Shown here in pieces: positions 22,786 to 32,990 of a stretch of 64,000 nucleotides of DNA. The DNA comes from Rhodeus uyekii. Lineage: Eukaryota > Chordata > Actinopteri > Cypriniformes > Acheilognathidae. The stretch is from assembly GCA_037043235.1 (NCBI GenBank), contig JAWRVZ010000050.1, forward strand, positions 62,001 to 126,000. Direction: 5' to 3'. Position numbers and translations under genes: made by a program. Every line of letters starts with the position of its first letter. Positions within the stretch are counted from its first letter, which is position 1. The notes under the pieces were generated by a model that did no database searches, was not told the origin of the DNA, and saw nothing but the letters and a program-made list of their open reading frames with translations.

Positions 22786-22862
22786 TTGTGACCACTGTAA
22801 AGCTGCTTTGAAACAATCTGTATTGTAAAAGCGCTATATAAGTAAAGGTGACTTGACTTACA
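22786..22862 (+). mobile_element. LINE 3' tail fragment
   Basis: TGTAAAGCTGCTTTGAAACA and GCGCTATATAAGTAAAGGTG are the conserved 3' untranslated tail of a fish LINE, ending in a GACTTGACTT-type repeat. No reverse-transcriptase frame lies next to it. Confidence 0.6.
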
Positions 22863-25667
22863 CAAAGGTGTGTCTGAGATGAATAAAGCACCTCCCCAAT
22901 TTAGAATTGAAAGTATTGTTATTGCCACTTCCATAGACATCAGAGTTTATTTGACTATACATGTATAGTTTTGCTAGTACTTATGTGCATTTAAATGTCT
23001 GAAACCTAAAGTAAAGATTATTTGTGAGATGCATGACAAGAGCTTGGCTCAGCGCCAGCCAACACACACGCGAAAGCACATTTGAATTTAGCTGTTGATC
23101 GTGTGATTCACTAAATGTTATAATCACACGGGTGCGATCGTACATGGCATACGGTTAAGTGGCACTGAAATAAAGCACCGAAAGTTCTTTGTGGCAGAAT
23201 GTGATGTAAAGACTAAACAAAACGAAGAATATTAAGTGTGTGGGGGAAGAAAGTGAAGAGAAGAGAGGGAATGTAAATTAGACAGATAGTGATAAACTCT
23301 AAAAAATGCCCCAGACGTCATCTGAAAGCCAAACTGAATGGCGTGATGATTCGAGTCGGAGTAAAGCAGTTGTTTGGAGTTGCTGAAGGCTCTGTGTGTC
23401 CCATTCCCGTATAGAAAATACAACATGGAGCGACTCCCGTGCTGATTCTTCTTGTGCGTTATTCATGAGCTGTATGTTTTTGTAGTTGTGTTTATCGATG
23501 TAGGCGCTTGGATTGCTGCAGTTTGCTGAAAAAAAGATGGAGAGTAAGGATGGACTGCCTTTGGAAAAACTTCAGCTTGAGAAAGAAGAAACGGACAGGA
23601 AGAGAGAGTGGGAAGAGAAGAAAATAGAGACGCTCAATTTCCACCCAATGAGCAGCATTAGAGCTGAACCATGTTTACACAGCCCTCCTCCTCGCTCCAT
23701 CTCTCCCTCACTCTCTTTCCTCCATCTGCCCATCACATTTACTGCATTAGTTGGGAGTCTGTGTGCCACATTACTACATGATATTTATTAGCCTCCTTTC
23801 ATCTGTTTCCAGTGCAGAAACTACTGTACTCATCTGCAGAGCCATCACTCAATCCCACTGCCTGCTGAGCACGTCTCCTCTCCGTAAACGTATCATTAAT
23901 TCATTTGGGGGCTCGCTGCACCTAGGGAGGGTTTACCTGTTCCTGCGTAGGATTTTGTAGGAGTGAGGCCAAGCTTCACTGGCCTCAAATGACTCGAAGC
24001 TGTGCCGTGTGGCATCATGGAGGTCTGGACTAAGTGAAACTGCAAAATGAGCATTTTTCTACCGTCAGACCCCTGGGGGCTTCTCTGGTGAACCCTTGCA
24101 CAGCGACGGCTCATGCTGAATATTTAAACGCTGATTGTTTTTAAAAATTAAGTGACCTCAGCACATCACGAAAGGTGCCGCCATCCCAAGGAGAAAGAGC
24201 GAGACAAAGAAAGAGGCTTGCTATTTATAGAGCCTGTCACAATGCAGGCTGGGAGATGTCTGCTAATGTTGCATTGTGACTGTAATTGCCGGAGACAGTG
24301 TTGTCGTAGTAACACGTGGTGGCATGTCACCGCCGTGGCAACAAGCTGCTTCGGGTCAAGGCTATGCGGCCCAGGAGCGGATCTGCATCTATAGTGCCGG
24401 AAAACAAAAGTTATGGAGAGGTGCAAGGAAAAACCCTTTGAGACACACAGGGAATTAATTAGGGGGAAGTAAATGCGGTGTCATCCTGTATCGCAAGGAC
24501 ATACAGCCGTGAGAGAGGGCGAGAAAGCCTCAGGAGACAGAGAGGAAAGACTGTCACTCTCTGGAACATAAATACATGCTTAGATACAAGCTTGGACATT
24601 CGGATCAGAGCTGGAAAAAGACAGGGAGAGCAGGAGAGAGAGGAATTAAACAAGCGGCGGATGGTCAGATGAGGAATGAGGATGCCACAGAGGTGGCTGA
24701 GCGGCCGACACGATGAGGCAGTGATGAAGTGATGGAGGAAAGAGGTAGAGGGAGGAGAATAATGGATGAGGACAATAGAAGTGCATTAGTGCAGGTGTGT
24801 GCCGAGACTGTTGAGAGAGAGAGAACCGCAGGGAGTCAAGCAGCGTTACGGAGGTGACAGCCTCCCCCACTTCTCTCCCTCATTATCAACCTCTCTGTCC
24901 ATCTTTCGCTTGTTTTCCAGCTTTTTTCCCCTTTAACGGCCTCTGTGCCAGCACCAGGTCTGTCTGCTCATTCAGAATTTAATTGAGAATGCCTTTTAAT
25001 TGCTGAATTTGAATTGAGAACTAGAGAACAGGATGCAAAAATACTTCAAAGTCCCTTTCGGAGAACAGTCAGTTCATTCGGTGGCCATATTTGCTACGCC
25101 TTCGGGCGGCTATTTCAGGCATGTGAGACCAACTCATATCTACAGTACTTGAATGGGGAAATAGCAAAATCTTAAAAACTTCTGCTAAACTTGCATTTAA
25201 ATAACGTATTTCAAGTAAGCAATAAAACCTTGAAAGAAACTGTCCCATAAACATAGCTTCTTATGCTAAAAAAATATTTGTAAATGGATGGTCTTTTTTT
25301 TAAAGACACAAGAGCGCATGTCTAAGGCATTTCTCAGGAGAAGCGTTTGTCAGCGGAGAGAAAAACATGTAAGTTTTTGTTCGCATACTTGTTTGTTTTG
25401 TGCATCACAGTAGCTAACATAAATCTTTGGTAACTCTGTTTGTTATTGTATCGTGTCGTGACTTGGCGTGCTAGTTTTGATCAGCGTAGTTTTTGCCTCG
25501 TGTGTTTTTGTTTTATTGCACTTTAAGCGTGCCGTGTGAAGTTGTAGAATTTGTCTAGTGCATGTTTACATAGAAAAACAATGGAAAAGCAACAGTAGAA
25601 TACAAAAATGCTTTTTGTGTTAGTGGCCCCTTTTTCCACCATATTGTGCGTTTCACTTTCTCCTATG
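22863..25667. other. Intronic stretch, no gene seen
   Basis: Exons were not recognised. Roughly 23510-23660 and 24500-24860 are purine-rich on the + strand (agag/gaaag-rich). The section 24150-24480 (with GCATTGTGACTGTAATTGCC and CCGTGGCAACAAGCTGC) reads as non-repetitive and could be a conserved non-coding element. Comparison with other fish would be needed to say. Confidence 0.4.
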
Positions 25668-25803
25668 TACATTTACATTTGTGGCAGACGCTTTTATCCA
25701 AAGTAAAAAACACATTGACATCCTAATCAGTTCTTGCTTTCCCTGGGAATCAAACCCATGACCTTGGCGTTGCAAGCAGCAATGCTCTACTGGTTGAGCT
25801 ACT
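25668..25803 (-). mobile_element. tRNA-derived SINE
   Basis: GTGGCAGACGCTTTTATCCA and CTAATCAGTTCTTGCTTTCC are followed by the reversed tRNA head GGAATCAAACCCATGACC through TGGTTGAGCTAC. The body has a small internal deletion (AAAGTAAAAAACACATTG). It lies directly left of the minisatellite. Confidence 0.75.
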
Positions 25804-25831
25804 GAATATTACTCGCTGGTATAGATACAGG

Positions 25832-26645
25832 GCGGGGCCGAGAGCCATGGGAACAGAGCGAGGGCGGGGCCGAGAGCCATGGGAACAGAGTGAGGGCGGG
25901 GCCGAGAGCCATGGGAACAGAGTGAGGGCGGGGCCGAGAGCCATGGGAACAGAACGAGGGCGGGGCCGAGAGCCATGAGAACAGAGCGAGGGCGGGGCCA
26001 AGAGCCATGAGAACAGAGCGAGGGCGGGGCCGAGAGCCATGAGAACAGAGCGAGGGCGGGGCCGAGAGCCATGAGAACAGAGTGAGGGCGGGGCCGAGAG
26101 TCATGGGAACAGAGCGAGGGCGGGGCCAAGAGCCATGGGAACAGAGCGAGGGCGGGGCCAAGAGCCATGGGAACAGAGCGAGGGCGGGGCCAAGAGCCAT
26201 GGGAACAGAGTGAGGGTGGGGCCAGAGGCATGAGAACAGAGCGAGGGCGGGGCTTAGATTTTACATGGGAACAGAGCGAGGGCGGGGCTTAGATTTTACA
26301 TGGTTACAGAGCGAGGGCGGGGCCAGAGCCATGGGAACAGAGCGAGGGCGGGGCCAAGAGCCATGGGAACAGAGCGAGGGCGGGGCTTAGATTTTACATG
26401 GTTACAGAGTGAGGGTGGGGCCAGAGGCATGAGAACAGAGCGAGGGCGGGGCTTAGATTTTACATGGGAACAGAGCGAGGGCGGGGCTTAGATTTTACAT
26501 GGTTACAGAGTGAGGGCGGGGCCAGAGCCATGAGAACAGAGCGAGGGCGGGGCCAAGAGCCATGAGAACAGAGCGAGGGCGGGGCCAAGAGCCATGGGAA
26601 AAGAGCGAGGGCGGGGCCAAGAGCCATGGGAACAGAGCGAGGGCG
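25832..26645. repeat. 32-bp GC-box minisatellite, about 25 units
   Basis: A roughly 32-bp unit, GAGGGCGGGGCCGAGAGCC plus ATGGGAACAGAGC, repeats about 25 times. A variant unit carries GGGGCTTAGATTTTACATG in place of GCCGAGAGCC. GGGCGGGGC, an Sp1/KLF GC box, recurs in nearly every unit (two units have GGGTGGGGC). Because 32 is not a multiple of three, all three frames stay open as Pro/Leu/Ser-rich peptides. These are artefacts and not genes. The array abuts LTR-like sequence at 26640. Confidence 0.9.
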
Positions 26646-26895
26646 ATGACATCAGTGTTAATTAGGGCTGTGCTCCACACCTCGAGTCTCACAGACAAGC
26701 CCTGGGATGATAAAGGGAGGAGAGACGACCAGGCCTGGACTCTACGTTGTGTTTTATTTATGTTTCAGTAGCAGTCGTCCATGAGGGGCTGCCACCTTAC
26801 TATTGTTTTGTTGTTTGTTTATTTTTAGACTAAACTTTACGTTGATCGCCCATTCCCTCCTCTTCCTTCCCTGAGCCTTAACTTTGCTACACTAA
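26640..26895 (+). mobile_element. LTR-like fragment
   Basis: The order ATGACATCAGTGTTAATTAG, GACCAGGCCTGGACTC, TTTTATTTATGTTTCAG, then TTACGTTGATCGCCCATTCC and TTTGCTACA resembles the R-U5 end of fish Gypsy-type LTRs. A reversed piece of similar type lies at 55300-55720 (shared GACCAGGCCTGGA). The minisatellite may be its U3 region. There is no clear left boundary or target duplication. Confidence 0.4.
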
Positions 26896-27844
26896 GAAAT
26901 TGTTATTGCTAACTATAAAATGTTGAACAAATTACCTTTTGCAGACCAGGCTGGAAGTAAATTTGTCCTAGAATGTACAAATTTGTTGATTTGATTTGGA
27001 TTGCCTTTCTGTCATTCCGATTCAAATTCAGCTTCCTGTCAGATGACAATTTATTCATTGATTCGGAGCCAATTCTTTAATTTTGAACTTAGCGCAAACG
27101 TAACTAGCACACCAACTTAGCCGTTCCCAGTGAGCTCCCATTATTTTTGCAACAAGATAGAGTGTGCATGCATTCTGCTTTAATTACAATAGTCATTTAG
27201 GCGAGAGTGCTTAATCATTCAGTTAAAGCACTTGCCATTCGGTCTCAGCTTTCACAAACAAGTTGGGTGTCTCTCAATCTTCCCACTGCAGTTCACTTAT
27301 TATCTCCTCTTCCTCATTCTGCCATCTCTCTCTCTCTCTCTCTTTCTCCCTCTCTCTCCCCATGCGGGTAACTGTCGTTTATCCAGGATCTCATCCAGGG
27401 GGAATATAAACTACCTGTCAGCGAGCATCTTTCTGCCAAATTCATATCTGAAAGGAAAACAAAAGCAGGCCGAGGTCAGAGAGATATTTTTTTAAATTAT
27501 TCATAAGCAGCTCTCCCTCGGCCACCATCTTCAGCTCCTGTCGCATGCTTTGTACCGCCCGCACTGCCAACAAGGGCATCTGTCATGCCTTTAAAATGAA
27601 GGGGGGGCAATGAAGAGGGGAAACAACCGGATTTTTGAAACATTATTGATTTACAGTGACACACTTTATGTTTTGCTTTCGTTTGTCATTCTACCTGCCT
27701 TTGTTTTCACTCCTATTTTCACCATTGGGATTCACGAATGTTACATTTTTCATGATCTATATTGTCATTTAGTATAAAAAGTAAGTTTTCTTGACTCTTT
27801 CTTCCCCTACTTGTCTCTCTTTTTCCCTCCTTACTCTCTCTCAG
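26896..27844. other. Intronic stretch before the last serpin exon
   Basis: No gene seen. A CT tract lies near 27325-27358. The segment 27480-27620 (with ATTATTCATAAGCAGCTCTC and GGCATCTGTCATGCC) is non-repetitive. The polypyrimidine tract TTTTTCCCTCCTTACTCTCT leads into the acceptor at 27843-27844. Confidence 0.5.
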
Positions 27845-28150
27845 AAACAGCTGGCCGCATTGGGTTTGGTAGATGCGTGGAACGAGACGTCTGCTGATTT
27901 CTCCACCGCATCAAGCATGGGACGGGGGAAGCTTCACCTGGGAGACGTGCTGCACTGGACGTCCCTTGAACTGGCCCCTGAGTCCGGCAGCATCGACGGT
28001 ATCCATGAGGACGAGGACGTGGAGAAGCCAAAAATCTTCTATGCGGACAATTCCTTCATTGTACTGGTCAGGGACAACGGCACTGGTGCACTGCTCTTGA
28101 TCGGCGCTCTGGACCACACCGACGGCCCTGCAATTCACGACGAGCTGTAG
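27845..28150 (+). CDS. serpinh1-like: HSP47-like serpin (SERPINH family), last exon with stop
   Basis: After acceptor CTCTCTCAG the exon reads KQLAALGLVDAWNETSADFS and continues to the stop at 28148-28150. It carries the family's 'K-x-L-x-x-LGL' helix and the region replacing an inhibitory reactive loop. The signature KPKIFYADNSFIVLVRDNGT follows, then GALLLIGALDHTDG. The FYAD tyrosine and aspartate, which in mammalian HSP47 contact collagen, are kept. The C-terminus is HDEL, an ER-retrieval signal; mammalian HSP47 ends RDEL. The acidic stretch IDGIHEDEDVEKPK stands where mammals have a longer acidic loop. Gene-level identity to HSP47 rests on this exon and the one at 10664. The exact paralogue is open. 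Confidence 0.92.
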   Translation, partial: KQLAALGLVDAWNETSADFSTASSMGRGKLHLGDVLHWTSLELAPESGSIDGIHEDEDVEKPKIFYADNSFIVLVRDNGTGALLLIGALDHTDGPAIHDEL

Positions 28151-28222
28151 AGCCAAAATACTTCACTCTCTGGCACTGACAGTCTGCTGAAGAGCCAAAA
28201 TGGCTGACCTACAGGTATTGAC

Positions 28223-28228
28223 AATAAA
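28223..28228 (+). terminator. Polyadenylation signal of the serpin gene
   Basis: AATAAA lies 73 bp after the stop codon and is followed by a GT-rich stretch (TTGTTCTTGTGTT at about 28268). This would give a very short 3' UTR. A second ATAAA-type signal (GAATAAAC, about 28949) could serve a longer form. Confidence 0.55.
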
Positions 28229-29945
28229 CTGACCCACTTATCCACTGCAAATCCACTGTTTCATCTGTTGTTCTTGTGTTACGTGCTGACGTGCTGCACT
28301 TTACTTGTTTTGCAGATATGAAAGAGCTTAGGATATGATGTGATTAAACTGATGTGTAGGCCAGAACGGCCCACAAAATGTATCCCTCAGCTTTCTACAG
28401 AAGTCTTTATTCAAGTTCTACGCATCCCTTCCACTTGTGTTTTGGTTTATTTAATACTAGGGTATATTTGAGAACGCCATTCACTGCCCTTATGACTGAA
28501 ATAGTGAAAGATCTGTTAAAACAGGGTTGCAAACAAGGCTAGAGATTTTAATTTTGCATGCTGATTTATATATATTTGTATAACCCTTGCTTTCTTCTAC
28601 TTAAATTTTTATAATACTGTTAAATATATACTTTTTTTAATTATAATTTGAATTATTAGTAATAATTAAAAAAAATTCCAGCGCTTCAAATCTCAAATGT
28701 TCTTTTTAATGTGGTGGCCAAAAAATTTTTTTGTTGATCCTTCAAAGATTGTCCTCATTTGTAAGACTAAAAGTTTTGCAATGTAGAAAAGCTAACACTT
28801 GACGTAAAACTAAAACTTTTATTTTAAAATGTAAAAAGACGTTAATTACCACTATAGCCAGCAGAATAGTGACCAGCAATCACTGTTATAACATTTGAAA
28901 ATCATTTTTTTGTGTTTTTTCATACTGATTTATGTAGAAAAAGTCTAATGAATAAACTTTTCTTCAGATTACGAATTAATTTATAAGAGCACTCAGTCAG
29001 TTTGGTGCAAACTCAATTTTTAATTTTCAATGTATTTGTCAAAAATGAAAAATGTCTCCGCTTTGTTTGTTATAATGAGAGGATTTGGGCATCTGCTGAA
29101 CTTAGTATTCTCAGTAGGAACCAGATACATTTAATTGACTCACTTTTCTGTTTTAACCATACATATATTATGTTACAAATAGTAATATAACTCCATTATC
29201 CCATTAATACTTGCATTGAGCTGACCAGGCAGCCAAGGTTTGCTAGCTGCCATTCCCAATTGATGCTCCTGTGTCCATCATATGCTCTTCAGAATTTTAC
29301 CGGAGGGAGTAGGTCATTCGGGTATCTTTTTATATACAACTTTTGTCACATACTGTTTTTCGCCTACTATATAATAAGGAAGTGTGCAATTTCGGATGCA
29401 GCCATACTAGATAGCCCTACCCAGTGAAGTCATACCGGTCCAAAATCCTATTCCAATCAGTGTTCAGATTCTACATGTGCCTAATGATCTAGTTTCATTT
29501 AAAATACCCTGTGTGGAGTTCCTGTTTCTATGTCTGCAAGCCATTCACAGCAGAGACACTGACTGACAGCAACACTCACAGTGACAGACATGCACTGCCA
29601 TGAGATCGTCAGTGGAAGCTCTGGAGCCAGTGCGGGGGGTGTCAACTACAGTCATATCGACACACTGACACAACTCATTCCCCACTGTTACTGTAAGGAA
29701 ACCCACCATGGTGACAGCCGAGTGAACACATGCTGATGCTGAGATACTGGAAAAGACACCACAGACTCTTACGCTGCAATGCAAAACGACCCCAACCGCT
29801 GTCAGCATAAACACTTCTATATCTAACAGTGATGTGATGTCAGAAGTTGAGATTTTATTTTGGGCTGGGAAAAACCACCAAAAGCCTATTTTAAGATAGC
29901 AATATAGATCACAACATACAGTAATTATTATTAAAAATAACTTTA

Positions 29946-30320
29946 AAGGGACAGTTCACCCAAAAATGAATATTCTGTCATTAGTTCCTCACCCTTGTGT
30001 CATTGCAAACCTGTAAGAGTTTCGTTCATTTTCAGAACATCTTCAGAATTAAGATCTTTTTTATGAAATCTGAGATTGACATTGACCACTTTGATGCTTC
30101 AAAAAGTTCATGAAGAGATTGTAAAACTAATCCATATGAATTGAGCAGTTTAATACAAATTTTCTGAAGAGACATGATCACTTTATATGATGAACGTATT
30201 GAATTTAGGCTTATAACAATTGGATGTCTCAAAATGTTTAAACTTCCTAACCTGAAGTCAGGAAACAAAGCAAGTTCTCTAGGTGAACGCATCGATTCAT
30301 TCTCAGTGTCAATCAACTAA
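29946..30320. mobile_element. DNA transposon, GGGATAGTTCACC family (right end lost)
   Basis: AAGGGACAGTTCACCC, AATGAATATTCTGTCATTAG and ATGCTTCAAAAAGTTCATG, then TTTTCTGAAGAGACATGATC, follow the family consensus for over 300 bases. The right end is replaced at about 30320-30340 by LINE sequence. It is the longest uninterrupted copy of this family in the window. Confidence 0.6.
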
Positions 30321-30338
30321 AAATCAAATCGGAAATCG

Positions 30339-30770
30339 TGGTGTGATTCTGGAGTCAGACCTTAGTTTCGGTAGTTGATTCTCTAAATCTGCAGAGCATC
30401 TGAAAAATATTGCAAGAATTAGATGCTTTGTTTCCAACCAAGACTTAGAGAAACTTGTTCATCACCAGCAGGGTGGATTATTGTAATGGTGTCCTTACTG
30501 GCCTTTCCAAAAAGACAGCTGCAGCTCATAGAGAACACATTCTGAGCAGAACCAGAAAACATGAACATCGCACCAGTCCTCGGGTCTTTACACTGGCTTC
30601 CAGTTTCATTTAGAATTGGTTTTGAAAGAATTATTACTTGTTTATATATCTCTTCATGGCCTTGGGATCTCAGGACATTGCAGGTGCGCTCACTGAATAT
30701 AAACCTAACAGATCATTAAGATCATCAAGATTAAGTCAGTTAGAAAAAGCAAGGGTTCACTTATAGTTAT
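30339..30770 (+). pseudogene. L2/CR1-like LINE reverse-transcriptase remnant (3' end)
   Basis: Pieces of the C-terminal part of an ORF2 protein are readable in shifting frames: VILESDLSF, EHLKNIARIRCFVSNQDLEK, LVHHQQGG, SGLYTGFQFHLELVLK and LLVYISLHGLG. They correspond to the family motifs '[VI]-x-LDSDLSF', 'LKNIARIRPFLS', 'LHWLPV', and 'YKALHGLAP'. Several stops and frameshifts show it is inactive. Confidence 0.7.
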
Positions 30771-30899
30771 TATATGAGCCGCAGAGAAGAAAAATCATGG
30801 GGAAGTCCCAGAGTACTTTATTTTTGCATCCTCCTTTTTCCTTTCTTTAAAAAAACATAGGAAATGTACATAGGAAAATAATCAAAATTAATAAAATCT

Positions 30900-30911
30900 T
30901 CAATAAAGGTG

Positions 30912-30960
<49 letters not shown>

Positions 30961-30973
30961 TCACCTTTATTGA
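30900..30973. repeat. AT microsatellite inside a short hairpin
   Basis: An uninterrupted (AT)n tract of about 42 bases (30914-30956) is bracketed by exact 16-bp inverted repeats TCAATAAAGGTGACAA (30900-30915) and TTGTCACCTTTATTGA (30958-30973). The structure could be a degenerate MITE or a slippage-prone palindrome. Confidence 0.8.
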
Positions 30974-31478
30974 TGATTTCATTAAGTAAATAATAAGGCA
31001 AGGCAAATGTGTATATTATATTCTGAGAACTATGCATGCCGTATACAAGATTTTGGAAATTATTACATTATTACGTATTACAGATTATTGAAAGTAATGT
31101 GTTTGTTATTTTTGAACTTTTTGCCATCATAAAACAAGCTATATTAGGGCAAAAGACACATCTGAAACATTTTAAATGTTTAATAACTTGTTAGAGATCA
31201 ATACGATTATACTAGGAAACAAACAGCATGACAAATTAAACATAAATCTGTCAGCTTTAAAATTTTGGGGGGGGGGGGGAATCACGTTCTAAACAAATGT
31301 GCAAGTTGATTTCAATAGACAAAAACTTTAATTATTATTATATATTATTATTTTCTATTAAGTGCCCTCAAAACCAGATTCATTACATGCAAAAAAAAGT
31401 CTAGATCACTTCTGTTATGCAATGCAAACAAAACAAACATTTGTGTACATGTTAGAATATCTTAATACTAAGAGTTCA

Positions 31479-31991
31479 CTATTTCAATTGGGTTTTATTT
31501 CCAAAGTAACGATTGTAACGCAGCAGGAGAAAGTCTCTGAAAACGCTGGTCTGTGAGACGGAAACACACCGGTGATGTGGAGGGAGAACAAACCTTTCAC
31601 TGCTCTCGCCGTCAGGTAAAACTTTGTGCAAGTCTGTAAAGATGCCCTCATCTTCATTATTCTCTGCTTCATCGTTATAAGCTTGAAATATTCTGAATGC
31701 TTTTACAAAGTTTGCGACAGTTATCTTACCACAAAGAGCAAATGAGCTGTGAATTAGGCGTCTCTTCCAACTATAGTGCTGTGCTTTGCATGCAGAAGCT
31801 TTTTTAATTTTGAAGGGGTATTTTTTTGCTGTTGACAAGAGTTTTTCACCCACACATAATCTGCACTTAACCACTGTTCCCTTGTCCTTTTCTTCGAAGA
31901 TTTCAAAATAATGAGAATACTTCCATCGCAGAGATGTAAAGCTCTGGCCTCTCGCGTGTGTGTTCCTGCGATTCTTCATGACCATGTTCAT
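31479..31991 (-). pseudogene. BED zinc finger, hAT transposase-like remnant
   Basis: A 170-codon minus-strand frame begins MNMVMKNRRNTHARGQSFTS. It continues LRWKYSHYFEIFEEKD, KGTVVKCRLCVGEKLLSTAK. W-K-Y-F/S...VVKC-x2-C is the start of a BED zinc finger as in hAT transposases and ZBED genes. The His pair expected after STAK appears only in a neighbouring frame (TPSKLKKLLHAKHST), so a frameshift has broken the finger. The remainder of the open frame is not recognisable as hAT. It may be a hAT remnant or a degraded ZBED-like gene; no DDE domain is near. Confidence 0.45.
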
Positions 31992-32033
31992 TTTAGTAAG
32001 ACAAATGAATTCAACTAAAAAAGGAACTCACAT

Positions 32034-32580
32034 TACCGTATTTTCCTGCATATAACCAGCGGGTTATTTACAAGTAATAATATTTCAATATATTTGTTAC
32101 GGACCTAAGAACGTAAGGGCTCTTTTGCGGTATTTTCTTTGTTTTTCTTTCTTGCGAGGGTTGTGTCTCTGGCGCTTGTACTCTCACTCTGACAGCTGGC
32201 TCTGATAGGATGTCTGACCTGTCAATCATGTATGAGGGCGGGCTCTTCTCATCTCATCCAATGATCAACACCTGTAGAATCGCTTCTTAAGGGACGAGCT
32301 GCTGCACAGCGGGAGACACTGATTTTTCTTTTTCTTCTGATTCTGACTTGTTTTTGTTTTCTTATTATGGGAATTTCGCTCACAAGCACTGTGTACCGTG
32401 TAACCTGAACAGTTATGATAATTGACGCCATGCGAGTAACATTCGAAATTGAACTTTTTTTGTGTAAGTTCACTCGATCTATGGGTGCGGGTTATATAAG
32501 GGTGCGTGTTATACTAAACCCCCCCCATGTGAGGGTGCGGCTTATCTGCGTCTGCGGGTTATATGCAGGGAAATATGGTA
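32034..32580 (-). mobile_element. Pogo/Tigger-like element B, copy 1
   Basis: The left end TACCGTATTTTCCTGCATAT and right end ATATGCAGGGAAATATGGTA are inverted repeats bounded by TA. Inner repeats such as ACCAGCGGGTTAT and GTCTGCGGGTTATATGC follow. Copy 2 lies at 40234-40775 in the opposite orientation, and partial copies at about 42360-42780 and 47060-47525. A 74-codon minus-strand frame (32249-32473) is similar to a 72-codon plus-strand frame in copy 2; both end with SRCAAARPLRSDSTGVDH. The frame is not transposase-like. Confidence 0.75.
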
Positions 32581-32689
32581 TATTAGTGTAATGCATTACT
32601 TTAGGTCTGCCTTCAGGCTCTGAAACAAGATAGTTTGCCGTTCTCTCTGCCTCATCTCTCTCTCTCTCTCTCTCTCAATTTCTCCTACT

Positions 32690-32990
32690 GTAGCTGACTC
32701 ATCTTCCTGGACAGACTTACCCAAGCAGATCAGGGACTCCAGAAGAGCATGGGCTAAGCTGGCAGCGCTACCCCCGCCCCGGGATCACTCTCTCGGGGAG
32801 CCAGATCACTCACCCGGGCGGTTATTGATGGGATAGGCTTAATGCTAATGGCACTAATGACTCGAGACTGCCGTCAACAACACAGACAGATGATAAACCT
32901 TTTAATCTTTTAATGCCTGCCCTAATCAATGGAGGCCACGGCTGTACCACTTCATGCCAGTTAAACGGTGTGACAAATCATGCCATAAAT
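32690..32990. other. Conserved-looking non-coding segment
   Basis: The stretch is non-repetitive and GC-richer than its neighbours. It carries homeodomain-type TAAT cores and a palindromic GATCACTC/GGAGCCAGATCACTC pair (e.g. GCTTAATGCTAATGGCACTA). It has no supportable reading frame. It looks like a regulatory element, but only cross-species alignment could show this. Confidence 0.3.

Noticed and set aside
25750..26231. Three overlapping long minus-strand frames rich in Pro, Leu, Ser and Ala
   Set aside because: They are the three frames of a 32-bp minisatellite; the unit length is not a multiple of three, so all frames stay open without selection.
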